From positions 1,032,314-1,096,313 of the forward strand of contig CH003264.1 of assembly GCA_000149265.1 (NCBI GenBank): a stretch of 64,000 bases of DNA. The letters run 5' to 3'. The notes beneath the pieces were generated by a model. The model saw only the letters and a list, made by a program, of their open reading frames with translations. It ran no database searches and was not told where the DNA came from. The translations under genes and the position numbers were made by a program. This stretch comes from Ciona savignyi. Its lineage: Eukaryota > Chordata > Ascidiacea > Phlebobranchia > Cionidae. Shown here one piece after another: positions 32,104 through 44,800 of this stretch; the first letter of the stretch is position 1, and each line of letters begins with the position of its first letter.

Positions 32104-35100
32104 ATGTTTGGATATAAAAATGTTTTATTTCTGTATTGGCTAAGTTTTGCCAAGCTTGTGATGTCAAGAACAAACCATGTTGTTTACTGGGACCGGAAAA
32201 TTAATACGAGGTAAGATGGCTGATATTATTGTTCTTATTTAATGCAAATTAGTTTAATATTTTATCGACCTCTGAGTTGTTAAGCATTGTAGGAAAATGC
32301 AAAACATATACCAACACTATTTTCAGAATCTTTGATTAATTGTATTTTGGCCAAATAAAATCGGTGTTAGGTTTATGAGGTGTCACGCTCTTGTTATTTT
32401 TTGCACGTCGTGAAATCTAATTGCTTCGGGTTGGGATTGGCTGGGTCACGAAATCGAGAAACCAAGGCAAAGTAGAACCTTTGGGAAAGTAGGATTTGTT
32501 CTGAATAAAACAACAAGATCTCCGATTAATCATCACAGAGGCAACAAAGCACCTGGCTGTTCCTTCGCAGAGTTGTAAAAAGCAAAATCCTTTTACTAAA
32601 GATTACAAAAGGGTTAGCAGTACTGGTCGTCTCTTTTGTTAACCAAACTCGATACCTAGTTAGTTGGTCAAACAAACTGTAGTTTATTTGTGTAAGGAAC
32701 ACCACGTGAGACGAACACAGCTTATTGTTCCATGCTATATGTACCGGTGACTTCCTGCAAAATAGAATGTAACAAACAAACTTAACAATGAAGAACCACG
32801 CAGTTCCCTGTTGTATTATTTGGCTACTCACAATTTCCGCTAATTGCGGCAATAGTGTGCAAACTAAGAAATCGAAAGTTCGGATGCGTGGTAAACTTTT
32901 ATTTGCGTTTTATTATTGATAGCAGCGTCTCATCGCCGGACAAAACGTCACCGCGTCTTTCTCGACAATATGTCTCTGTACAAACTCATATTGGTTAACA
33001 ATGGCCCTTATCAAACACAAAAGATCCAATGAAGAACGAGCAGTAAAAAATACTACAAGTTTGGTCGTCGCAAAAAGTATTGATGAATATTAATACGTAT
33101 TCAAGTTTGGTCTTGCCTTGCGCCACAGCAGTTGCTTGTACTTGGCTGAATGGCGCGGTTAGCTCAGAAGGTCCCACTTTTCTGCGTCACTCTTGCTTGT
33201 TGTTTCGCTTCGTAGCTTCACTTGAAACCCAGCTTTGGCAAAACCACATTTGATTTTCGCGGAATTGGCGTTTTAATATTGTTGTCGTGTTTGGAACTAT
33301 ATCGTCAAACTTTTATGTCATATTTTGTTACAAAATGTTACAAATCTTGTATTACAGATTTAAATGCGAATTCAGAGGCTTTTTAAATAATCTGTATGCG
33401 TATTTATTAGGCATGAAAAATCCCCTATTGTTTATTCAGGTTAAATGGCAAGAGGATTATTAATCCCGGTAAAAAGTCGCAACTTCCCAGAATTCGTTTA
33501 CATTTCTAGTTTAGTATGACATGCGATATGATTAATCGTTGCTTGATGAAGTAGTGGACAAGAATTGTTGGCACAATGCCCGAGGCCTCTTGCTTACGAC
33601 GCATTCTTACGAAAAGCGGAGGCTTATTTCATCATCGTGTTAATCACTTTTTTATTTGTGTGTTGTTTAGGTGAACAAACTGTAACTATCTGTAAAATGG
33701 CGGATATTTCGAAAATTAAATTTCTCTTCCCCCGTGCATTTCAACAACTGTTCCATCACCATGGAAATGTCGACCTCGAAAACTTTTATCAAGCCCTGCG
33801 ATCAGGGCCGGGGAACCTTGGACTGACCTAGACCCTTTTAAGCTTGATTGAAGTGTTCGGGTGGTGGTGTGCTCCGTATATTAATACTCACTCCTCACCA
33901 CTTGCTGAAACCTAACCAGCTCACAATGTTGCGTAACCTAGCACGCAAACCGGGATGCACCCGTTCCCGTTTTGCCAGGATTTACAGAACTTATAGTAAT
34001 TAAACTGGCAGCTCCAGATTTATTTTAAGTAATTCGTTTGTAGACTCAACGCAGTGAAACAGTACACATATCGAGTATTAAAATGGTGTTTTAAACCAAC
34101 TTGATTGTTCACATGGTCCATAGGTGTATACCACTCAGTCTCCATTAACTTCTGACGCATACTCGTTGTGCCGCTAAAAGCCAATATGCTCTATTGGGAT
34201 CCATACACCATCGTATGGCAATGGACCGCCCGTGAATTTATTTGATCAGGCTTTTGTGATACTACTCAAGTATGTACAAAAATACGGGCGTGCCGATGGA
34301 TTTTCGCTGCGCCAGGATATTTCCTCGCTCAACTTAACCTTCGGCATTTCAGCACTAAACTCCAAATATCCAAAAACAAGGCGCTCATTCAGGATGGATT
34401 AGACGTGCAAAAGTGGCGATGGACAAGCCAGTGCGGGGCTGTAGCTCGCATGGGAAGGTCCACATGTTTCAGTAGCTTAAGTTCGCTTAAGATGAGATGG
34501 AACTATTTGCCGAACGGTCAATATTGTCTTTAGGGACCTAAAAACGGTTGCTATCTTGCAATTCGCCTTCAATCATCGCGAAAATCTATTTACCCCCGTC
34601 GTCGACATTTTGGTCAGAACACGTTATAGGTTTCTTCTTATTGCCTCATCCCCCGCAGTGGATTAACCATCTGCCTGATACGGTCTGCTTCGTTTTCTCT
34701 AGGTCTGCGCAACTTTCACACATACTTTTATCCCGGGTGCTGACAACCGGCTGGGAAAACATAATATGAGAAAGTCGTGTGCTTCTCGGGCTTAGCTTCT
34801 GACATAATCCTAATTCTATTAGATCGCATAAAACAATTTGAAATCTTGAAACCGTTAAATGAGACTTACTTTGTTTTGAGCTGCGAATTATCGTGACGAA
34901 TTGATTCGTTTCGGCTCATAAAATTCTTCAAACGTGGTATGAGTTTTATTTACACTATGGAGCACGTACAGTAGTTGAAACAAATTAATCGCAACCTGTA
35001 TGGAATTCTATATGCTTTTAGATAACGTATACACTTTTAAGCTGAACTTTTTGCCATCAGATCAGCAGTAACAATATTTAGGTGGTCTCATTAAAGTGAC

Positions 35101-38100
35101 TTAAGCTCACACTCTACCTTCTTTTTCAGTTTGACAACCGAGTTACGAGTGCACGTGAAGATAAACGAATGGATGGACATTCTCTGCCCACGCAAAATCC
35201 GACATAGCCACAAAACACGCGATGAGGAGCTATACATTGAGCTGTACAACATCACAGCAGACCAATACCCACACTGCGCAGCCAAAGGTAAGTGTATATA
35301 TATGACATTGAACTACAAAATGCTTGATAAATCGGAGGGATATCACCTATGTAACCACCGAGAATAAAAACAAATAAAATGTTAATGTGACAATAAAATG
35401 GTTACATCGTCATAAACAACGGACTGTTGGAGGATGTAACAACTAACCGGTTTACAACATCCAAATAAGGGAACATGCGGGATATCGTTTTGAAGCAGAG
35501 AATTCAAACTGCGCAAAATATCTTCACATTAATCTCTCGTCTAACACGAGGTACGACGATAACACTGATAACTTCGTAGCCTCAATTTTAAAATTTCGGG
35601 GAAAATCATGATGTATATACTTGATACGTACTGCGAATTGCAAATGTGAAATGGTAATTCTAGAATAATAGCCCAGCTAAAGTACTGCTACCATATCTTA
35701 TTACAATGTATGACCAAAACGATGTTTGTGGTCTGTACAAATGTTTCGATTTTTTCTCTTTTTTGCCAATAACTATTAATTTTATTTTATAGCAATTCAA
35801 CGAGTTCTCACATGTTCGAATCCACGAAGAGAAACGAAGTTGACGACAAAGTTTCAAGTCCGCAGTCCATCTCCGATCGGATTTGTGTTTCAACCAGGAC
35901 AAACCTACTACTATATTTGTAAGTCAAAATACTTAGCATATTCATAACAAGCAGTTGTGTAAATATTCTCCTTTAATTTGATTCAGCGATCGGATTGGAA
36001 TTTCTTTTCAGCCTTAGCACAATTTACAAACAAACGAAATCACATTTGAACTCTATGCTCGGCAGATCTCCGCGAACAAAGTCATGTCGTTTGTAAACTT
36101 TAGCCCAAACACCTAATGACTGCCAGTTTAGCGTAACCCGTAAGAATTTTCGCAACAACAAAACATTACAAGGGGAAAATGGCAGGCCAAATCACACTCT
36201 CCACTTTGTATGCTTTCTATCGAAACAAAGTATGTCCATTCACAACAGTTTTTCAATGTACCGCATTTAAAAACCTATGACACAACAAAACTAATTTTTA
36301 AAATGTATATTTTTCATACAAGATATCATTAAAATGTAAACTTAATGAATTGGAAAAGTACTACGCTAGACTAAGTAACTTGAAGGACTACTAGATAAGA
36401 AATGATTAAGATATAAAAAATGATGGCATAGAAGATAAGACATGTTAGCACAGTATATATTGACAATCTTATGAATAAATATTGTTTCAAGTAAATATTA
36501 CTTAAACCTATATTATCAAAAAACTGAACTAACACCTTTCAAAAAGGCAAACTACAAGTCGTAGTATTTATGGGAATGAAGTGACGAACTATAATTACTA
36601 GTAGCGTTTACCCGGTTTGAATTTAACTGTTTATCGCATATTTACATTCACAATGCCGCATATTGTAAAACAAAGATTAGCTATACCCGAGAATAGATGT
36701 TTATTTTTTTAAACGTAAAACCACTAATTTCGCAAACTACTAATATTCATGTTTCTCACGGATTACACGACCTAATCCCAGGCATACGTGGTAATAAACA
36801 TTCTATTTACATCCCATAGTCGTATCACAGTCTGTGCCTAGGGCCGGACCATCTCTAAAACAAGAAACACGCAAATTGGTGTTTACGTGGTCCCGCCACA
36901 CGACAATAAACTATCGGAGATGTGCTGTAATAAAGTTGTAAATGCGTCGTTAAAACATGAATTCGTCCGACTGTGATGTTTTAGGCCTAGCCGAATGACC
37001 AGTGCAACCGAAATATATATAGAAGTCGATATAATCGTTTTTAGTGACAAGACCATATAGAATTCGATATAAACGGTTTTAGTGACAAGACCATCTCAGG
37101 TTTAAAAATTGGTCTGTTAAAAAATACTAAAAAAACTATCAGTTTCCCAATGAAATATTAGTTGCGTGGGAGACGACATTCAGGCGCTGTTATGCTTTCA
37201 CTTTCCGGCTGTTTAGTTGACCTACACGACTAATTATTTAACCGGACATAGGTGTTTTCCGCTACAATTTAACCGCAGCGAACCACGATGCCATTACCCC
37301 AACGCTCAAGCTTACCTGTAGACATACTTACAGTAAGCATACCAGTCCGTGGTATGGTGATATAATGGCACCATTCAGTAACTTTAATGCTTACCCTAAT
37401 TAGGTAGCGGTAGTAAGTAGTCAGCCATTAGAGATTCCACCTTTCATCCATTATTCTCGCGCCCCTTACCGACCCTGGTTAGACGGAGCGTCCAGTTTAC
37501 TCAGCATCGGTTTACTGATTTTACGCCGAGGAATTAAGTGAAGCGAAAAGCGGCTCCGAAGGGCAAACATTGACTCTGCCGGTGTGTGGCATACCCGATG
37601 TACGTGGGTAGGCTATGGGGCTTTGGATTAACTAAACCCATCCACTCATTATTTCGGGATGGAGCCAATAACTGGTTATCGGTATTTAACTTGTAGTAAA
37701 AGTTTAAAGCTACCATACCAACATGGGTCAAGAGCAAATCTGAAGCTAAGTTTGTTGCCACGGATTAGCTTTAATTCTCAAGTTACTACCTGTGTGCCGA
37801 TCGTGTTTTGTTACTTGCTGGAATCTTATCAACTTGTTTGTTGAAGTGATTAGTCCGGTTGACTCCCGTTCACTTGAACGCGTGTTCTAACTTGTTCGGC
37901 CCTTTAGCTGTCCGTTAGCTCTAATCGAGCAGAAACTTGACGGAATTTAAATAGATTGAAACGATTTCTCTGGATTATTTTTCGTTTTCCAGTGTTTGTG
38001 GTGATCTATTACCTTTCTCGGTTGATTTCTCTATCAGATAAGGGGTGCGTCATAGCTAATTTAGCTAAATGCACAAAACGCAATTTGAAACTGAGATAGG

Positions 38101-39759
38101 GGCTACGTGGGAGTGATGGAACTGAGCTTGTAGATACAAAGAGAAAGATAAATGCGATGCGAGTTTCTTTTGTGGTCTGCAAATTGTCAGCGATTTAAGC
38201 AGAATCATTCGAAAAACGTTTTACCTAAATCCTTCGAAAAACACTTTCCTTCGCAACGGCCGGAAAACAATGGAAACGGAAGTCGAGCGTAACTCGGATA
38301 CCACGATCCGTCAAAATTGCGAAACTATTGACATCTCGCAGATCTAACGCGGCACCCGTTTGTTTGACTTGCATCGAGTTGACGCGGAATTGCGAATCTG
38401 TTCAAACACAAGCTTTCCCAGAGAGACAGTGGCGACTTTTATCTCGTTATTATCCGGTGTTTACCAACAATCGAATATTAAAATTCTTGCCAAAAGTATA
38501 CTTCATACCGTTTCAAATTTTTGGATACAACCAGATGAATGGTTAAGGTCACCAACTGCACGGCTTCCATTGCAAAGTGCTGTTGTTTCAACGTGCAGTC
38601 GCCAGCACTTGAAATCCCGGCAGTTGTTGATCTTACGACTCACTCCATCTTGACCAGCACACTGTAGACGTACCGGGAAGCGCCCTGCTTGTCTGGTTAG
38701 GGTTCTAATCAGCCTCATCCGTCTTGATATTTCCCCAAACTCGCTTCCTGATAGCAAGTAGCTTGTAGTGGCCGCCACCACAAGCATGATGGATGCATTA
38801 GATGCAAGGCGACTTTTACCGGAGCGCGTCGCAACAACAGACGGTGATTTGTAGGAATTAATGACCCGGAAATCGCCGACTGTGAATCGCCAGGCACTGG
38901 ACCTATGGCGATGCTTATCAGCTAGATAACAAGTTGTGGGAATGTTACGTATTCCATCGAATACTAGCATAAACATATTATTTTAAAGCAATTATATAGG
39001 GATAATCATGTTTTATCCCTGTGGTTGGGAAAACGCGGTATAGTTATCACAGAGGCAATCGTCAGATTACCTCGCGCCCACCGTCAAGTTAAGGAATCTT
39101 TTGCATTGGTTTAAACATTCTTGAGACGTTTCTTAAGTATTAGGAAAACCCATTGGGTTATGTGATGTTCGATTAGTTCCTTGTCGAACGCCACAACGAA
39201 ATAATGTGCTTATACACATACCTAACTATATGAAACTCTTCGCAATTCTTATATTGAGTACACAGCTTGTCCTTTATATTTTTTAATTCATTCCATTTCT
39301 ATTTCAGCCAAACCTTCAAAGGGACAGACGAGTGGTTGTACTAGCGACACCTTGCGGTTGGTAGTAGAGGTTGCCCCAGCGATTGGTCCGAAAGACGATA
39401 AGGCAGAACATCACCATTCCGATCCTTGGTTGGATAACTCCGAATTAGGTAAGTTAACTTTTAAAACGTTACATTGGTTTTAAAAATAGTATTAATTTTG
39501 TAATAATTTTGCATTCGATCTAGAACATCACCAAAACACGCGGCATCACCATGCAAAAAGCAAGCACGAACACTTAAAAGACCAACCTGCTGGTCACGTG
39601 AAAACACCAAAGGTACTGTTGCAGCAAGCTCCCGCAAATACAGCGTCACCTGGCGGTGGTAATTCAGCGCACAGACTGCACACAAGGAGGACAGAGCTGC
39701 ACACATTGGCTGCGATTGCCAGTTTGCTTTATGCAGCAATGTTTGCGAAGTGGGTGTGA
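32104..39759 (+). CDS. Ephrin (GPI-type), paralogue 1
   Basis: Ephrins are cell-surface ligands of Eph receptor tyrosine kinases. Exons: 32104-32210, 35130-35287, 35793-35918, 39308-39448, 39524-39759; intron phases 2-1-1-1; 255 codons. Exon 1 gives a signal peptide (FGYKNVLFLYWLSFAKLV) and HVVYWDRKI, the usual first strand. The receptor-binding domain has the four core cysteines in MDILCPRK, PHCAAK, LTCSNP and SGCTSD, the conserved N-glycosylation site LYNITADQ, and SPIGFVFQPGQTYYYI ahead of LRLVVEV. A His-rich linker (AEHHHSD, EHHQ, RHHHAKSKHEH) follows. The C-terminus GGGNSAH plus HTLAAIASLLYAAMFAKWV fits a GPI signal. There is no cytoplasmic PDZ tail, so it is ephrin-A type. Which named ascidian ephrin it is cannot be told here. 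Confidence 0.9.
32211..35129. other. Ephrin gene 1, intron 1
   Basis: A 2.9-kb intron within the receptor-binding domain coding region. No supported exon or RNA gene lies inside. The 88-codon ORF at 33565-33831 has no recognisable domain. Long first introns of developmental genes often hold enhancers, but nothing specific can be assigned. Confidence 0.4.
37017..37094. repeat. Two-copy tandem duplication, about 39 bp unit
   Basis: Two adjacent copies share ATATAGAA-TCGATATAA followed by GTTTTTAGTGACAAGACCAT, with two or three changes between them. Confidence 0.75.
39007..39090. repeat. Dispersed repeat, second copy of the 2.6-kb family
   Basis: It contains AATCGTCAGATTACCTCGCG followed by CCCACCGTCAAG, nearly identical to 2641-2672. 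It is preceded by a diverged arm TTTTATCCCTGTGGTTGGG like the one at 2588. Confidence 0.6.
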
Positions 39760-40051
39760 TAGTCTGGCCGTGTGGAACGACTACACTGTATATGCACAGT
39801 TCTGGGAGAGCGGCCCGCCACGAGTGAACATTCAGAATCAGAACCTGTCTTTCAAACAATGCAGAACTGAAGATGGCGCAAGTTTAAATTCAACCGCCGC
39901 AACTTATTTTTGCACTTTTACAATGTTATGTGTATCGGGACTTGTTAAATCGATCTGTCCCGCATTTTGCATCATTTGTTTGTTGTTTTTTCTTTTGTGT
40001 TATCAAAACTGTAACTTTGGTTTTCCCCACAAAAGCCTGTGTTACTAGTAA

Positions 40052-40057
40052 AATAAA
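40052..40057 (+). terminator. Candidate poly(A) signal of ephrin gene 1
   Basis: AATAAA lies about 290 bp after the stop codon and is the first canonical hexamer on the plus strand after the gene. Confidence 0.4.
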
Positions 40058-41044
40058 CATGACCGCTTTTATAGTGGCTGTTTTTACGAGGTTCAATTTT
40101 ACAGCAAAAACATTTTAATGAACAAATGTAGTAAAGGTATACCAACCGAACTGTGTATTATCACCACGGTCTGACAAAATATTGCACAGCTGTTTGTCCT
40201 AAATTTTCGGGTGTTTTCTGAGAAACCGAAACCTCTCCTTGTGTTAATTCAGAACCAACATTTGTATAAGTCAATGAAGTAGACGGATTATTTTGTATAC
40301 TAATATTTATCAGCAGGCTAGTCTGCATGAACTTAGCTTCGGATAAACACCATTCTAGCTCTTATGACGTACTACAAACTGTTGTTGGTGATCACACTTT
40401 TTGACAGGTAGTTTACAGTCTTATTGCCATCATAACTGCGGCGTAGAATTCACTATAATTCAGGTATTTAGTGGTGTATATGCATATTGAAGAGAGAGCC
40501 CAATTGTTTATTTAGGGATAATTAGCCTTTTTACTATGAAGGTGGTGACTGAGAAATTGGTTTCAAGCGTAACAGAAGCTTAGTTTTTAACTTATAATCC
40601 TGTTAAAAAAATTAGTAAAGCAGTATGAGTTTTTAGGCATTAACCAAATTAAACACAGCTTCTTTCATGCAGCTATCGAGTCTACAATCACACTCAACCG
40701 AGCTTTTTTCCTTGTTTTTAAAATGTTACGGCGATTTTCCGAGTCTAACCGCTTACTTAACACAATTCAACACGAACGCAAGTATACTAAACACAGTTTA
40801 GCGTTTATCCGAAGAGACATCTTTAATCGGAAAAAGGCTTCCGCCACACTCGCTGATAAGTATCGTAGCTTACCGTAAATCTGTCGTTCAACAAATACAC
40901 AAAGATTATTTTAGGTTGGCAGAGGAGATAGAAATATACGTGATGTAGCTCGTCGGTGCCACACTGTATACACCGCAACTAATGTTTAACTTTGTATTAG
41001 AATGTGCTATCGGCATGGAAAATTTTACAAAAAGTTTTGACAAA

Positions 41045-41192
41045 AACCTAATACCTGCAAAACTTAAAATCCTCTGTGAATATTCTTTATTAAACTTAGC
41101 GTAATAAAATACCTGTAACACTTAAACTCTTTTGTGGGTACTTTTGTTAGACTTAAGGCATTAAAAACTAATATCTACAAAACTTAAATCCT
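41045..41192. repeat. Tandem repeat, unit about 60 bp, 2.5 copies
   Basis: The motif AATACCTGCAAAACTTAAA, then AATACCTGTAACACTTAAA, then AATATCTACAAAACTTAAA recurs at intervals of about 60 bp, with TAGACTTAAGG/TAAACTTAGCG toward the end of each unit. Confidence 0.65.
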
Positions 41193-41819
41193 TGACAACT
41201 TAAATCTTTTGAAATAATTGATTTTATTTTGTTTGGTTAAACAATCGTAAAAAACAACAATTGTAAATGACAGTAAAAGTAAATCAATAGGCCGGTAAGA
41301 AGACAGAATATTAACCTTTAAGGTCGTTGAAACCATGTTATCTCTGTCTGGATCTGCAGTTTAACAGCCAGTATTTTTATAAAAAAGGAAACCTTCTAGT
41401 ACATATGAAGTAGCAAGCGCCTGAAGTCGGCCATTTTGTTATTTGTAACCAATTAAGCAGCTTCGTATTTTTGTGGTGTTAGTTGAAGCGGCCGTTTCAC
41501 TTGTTACTGTAGCACCATGAAAAACTTTAAAAAAACAGCAAATAAAACAAAACAAAAACGACGACAAGTCACAGTGAAACAGGAAAACGATTTTGAGCGA
41601 TTTGGCACTGGTTGTTTAAGTTCTCTTGCCTAGATCAATCGCATTATAAATCATTATGTGCTTGTTTGTACACCTTCAGCATACGACCAGCAACGGATCG
41701 ACTCTACGCATTAACTGCAAATAAACCCCCTGGCGTTGCACTTAGGAGACCTTGACCACTTTCGGCGCCCCACGAATTTCTTCATGCATTTCGTAGTGAT
41801 GCTTGCTGGCGGCGAATTA

Positions 41820-44800
41820 TCAATATTGAAGAATGACAACAAGTAAGCTTGAAAGTGTTAACCACGTTATCTTGCTAAAAACCCGAACAGCATCGTTACC
41901 AGGATTTCCAACTTGTTCCTGGCTGTCGCCCGATTTTACCACTGCAACACAAATTAAACCGTTTAGCTATATATAAACACGTGTGTAAAATGCAGAAGAT
42001 ACATGTGTATAATTTAAACATAGTTAAATCAGCAATGTTAATTTAAAAATACGGTAATCGTTTAGACGGAAACACAAATGTACCTGGGGTACTTTGCTTA
42101 GAAGAAACTGGCTGGACCGAGCTTCGCTTTGGCGGCGACGGTTTTCTAGTCGGAGTTATTGTTGTTGTAGCTGGTTGTGTTGATGCAAGTTTAGTAGTAG
42201 TTGTATGTTTTTCTGTTGTTTTGTAGATAGATGTAACCGGTTTCCTGTTGTGGTCATGAGAACGCTTCGGCAGAACCCGCACCGCCAGTTTCATTGCTGT
42301 TTCGCACGTCTTTGTTTCGTTTTTCTTGAATGCTGCTCCAATTAACATTTTTTCGTAAGAAAATTGAAGTTTTGGAGAAAAGTTCTTGTTTGTTTTGGTT
42401 TAAGGCTAATGAGGCATATATAGATAGCACAAATCTAATTAATCGTTGGCCAAAACGTATAGCATATACAAACCCTACATATAGTCAACGGGTTTTTTAC
42501 ATGACTTGTTTTACATTCGCATGGCTTGTTTGTATAAACGCTGACAAACTTACCTATATAATAATAAGTTTGGTTTGGTATGAATATGAATCCAAGTGGG
42601 TTCGGGCTTCTTTTTTGAAACTTGGTAGTAAGCTTTCTTCCAAGTTCCGGTGTGTCACACTTAAAGATGATTTCGGATTCTGCGATATAAATTTGTTATT
42701 GCTATTTCCGGATCACTTGTAGTGAGTTATAGGGCAGCAGTATACGGTTGTTTGTTTCTTGGTGCTTCCATAGCGACAAATTCATTAAACGTCTATATTT
42801 AGGGACCACACACAAGCTAACCAATCGCAAACGCTTTCATTCATTCATCCATTGCGCAGAGTTTAAATATCATAAGCGTATCCCTAGCGTCATTCATCGA
42901 CGGATGGTTACGGAACTATACCCTTTGTGGACTTGGTCATTGTAGAAACTTGTGGAATAATATAGCTGTGTAATATTCACAAAGCTAAAGTTCGTTTCAA
43001 GCAACACACGAGGCTTAGAAAAACGGTAGGAAAGTGTTCAATGACCCGAAAAACACGATGTTTTGCCAACCACCCCATAGCTTATCTGATATTTTCAGCG
43101 ACAACGAATATTACAAAACGACGTTGGCTATTCCGAGATCGAAACTTTCCCCACCTGACGCAGTGCACTGGTTGAACGACTTTTCGCTGACATTGTAGAT
43201 AATGAACTGCAGAACGTCTGAAGCCTTTGGGTCGTATTGAGGGCAAAATATGTTCATGTAATCTCTCATGTGGACTTCAAGTTCGAACTGTTTTCCAACC
43301 GACAATCTGGAAAAGATGAAAGAGTTTTAATTTTCTGCGGTTTTACTGTAGCTCGCATAATGTTTCAATAACACGGCACTGCTGTTGATTGGTTCATGCT
43401 CCGTAATTATATGATCTCTATATGGACGGTTTAATCTGGTATCCGCCAATTAAGTTCGGTTGTTTAATGAGAAGGGCGCTGTACTATTCTCAAATGCCAG
43501 TAATAATAAATTTTTGCCAAAACGGCTACTTTTTCTTTCAGTACTTTTCGAATACACCACACTTATCTAATCTGGCACCAGTCTGTTTGTTTCCAGCAAT
43601 AGTAGTTCCGCCACGACCGAATTCTCTATGGTTAATCTGTGTGGCACCTCGGCGCCCTCGCTACATAGATACCGTTTCCCATTACCCATGTTTCGTAAAC
43701 AGATTAAATGATTGAAACAATTAAATATATCGTGGGGAACTCAAAATCGCATTACATAGCCGCAAATGAGAAAAGATTCGTTTCGTATAAACCATAAACC
43801 CGACTGAAGTAGTCTTACCGTCTCGATCCCAACAAACTGTAATGCTTGGTATCATATCGCATATGATTCATGTTAAGGTTGATAATAGAATGAATCGGCG
43901 AACTGCGACACATAATCGGAATAAGGCCATTACAGCAAGCTCAAGTTCGTGTAATGGAACCACAAAAAGACAGGATCGATTTAAGGGTACGTCGTACGTT
44001 GAATCATACTGTGCGCCACAGGGAACTAAGGCTCTCTTTCCAGTACAATAAACCAGTTGGTTATTTGAGTAAGGATTACGAACAATGGCCAAGCTGTTCG
44101 GCAATAAAAGCGAGTGAAACATTAACCTATTGTAAGTTTTGCAAGATCGATGCCCTATATTCCCAAACATACGATCATGAACTATGGTTACGCGATAAAC
44201 ACTAGAGTCTCGAATATGAAAGTTGATATGGCTGAAGTTCTCTATACCCCGTGTTTACAATTGTTATTTAAGAAAACTAGAACAACTGCTCATAAAGTAC
44301 GCACTGATGTCATAGAATACAAATACACATGTTTAAAGCAAGGATGTAAAACAATAGCGGTTATTTCAAGGTGTAGTGATAAATATAATTGCCGCCATGA
44401 AAACTGATCGCATCCGTCGCTTGTAAATCGTAGCAAACACGATTGGTTGTCGTCAGAGAGCCGTTTGAAAAGGATATCGGTGATTTAGTAGCATCTAACT
44501 CTTAGAATCCAAAGGCGATGGAGTGTAACGTTACAAGTAGTGCTTAAGGCGTGGTTCATGTTGCGTCGAATACTCTCAAGTGTGGAGACCATTGGGTTTG
44601 TCCAAAGTAGCAGCAAACAAACTTAAGAAGAGAAGGTTATCTGGCCCCTGCAGATGTGGCGGTGGCTCATGCGCCAGATGATAAGAGTTTAATCACTTCG
44701 TGATTTCTCCCGCCCTTTCCATATTATATTTACGTGGTGAAAAACATAGCCGTTTCTCGAAATTGCCACAAGACAAAGTCGTAATTAGCCACACTAGGCT

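Larger units (their letters stand above)
35919..39307. other. Ephrin gene 1, intron 3
   Basis: A 3.4-kb intron. It contains a two-copy tandem duplication (37017-37094) and a copy of the dispersed repeat seen near 2640 (here 39007-39090). A 157-codon minus-strand ORF at 38503-38976 has no recognisable domain and no splice context. Confidence 0.4.
39760..41819. other. Tail-to-tail spacer between ephrin genes 1 and 2
   Basis: This is the 3' flank of both converging ephrin genes. An AATAAA at 40052-40057 is the best poly(A) signal for ephrin gene 1. Nearer gene 2 there is a tandem repeat of about 60 bp (41045-41192). No exon is visible. Confidence 0.45.

Noticed and set aside
33150..33195. Possible tRNA gene (GCGCGGTTAGCTCAGAAGG)
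   Set aside because: There is an A-box-like start but no B box and no cloverleaf downstream.
38503..38976. 157-codon minus-strand ORF in ephrin gene 1 intron 3
   Set aside because: No recognisable domain, mixed composition, no neighbouring exons or poly(A) signal; likely chance in a relatively GC-richer patch.
42330..42722. 130-codon plus-strand ORF
   Set aside because: It is the antisense shadow of ephrin gene 2 exons 3 and 4.
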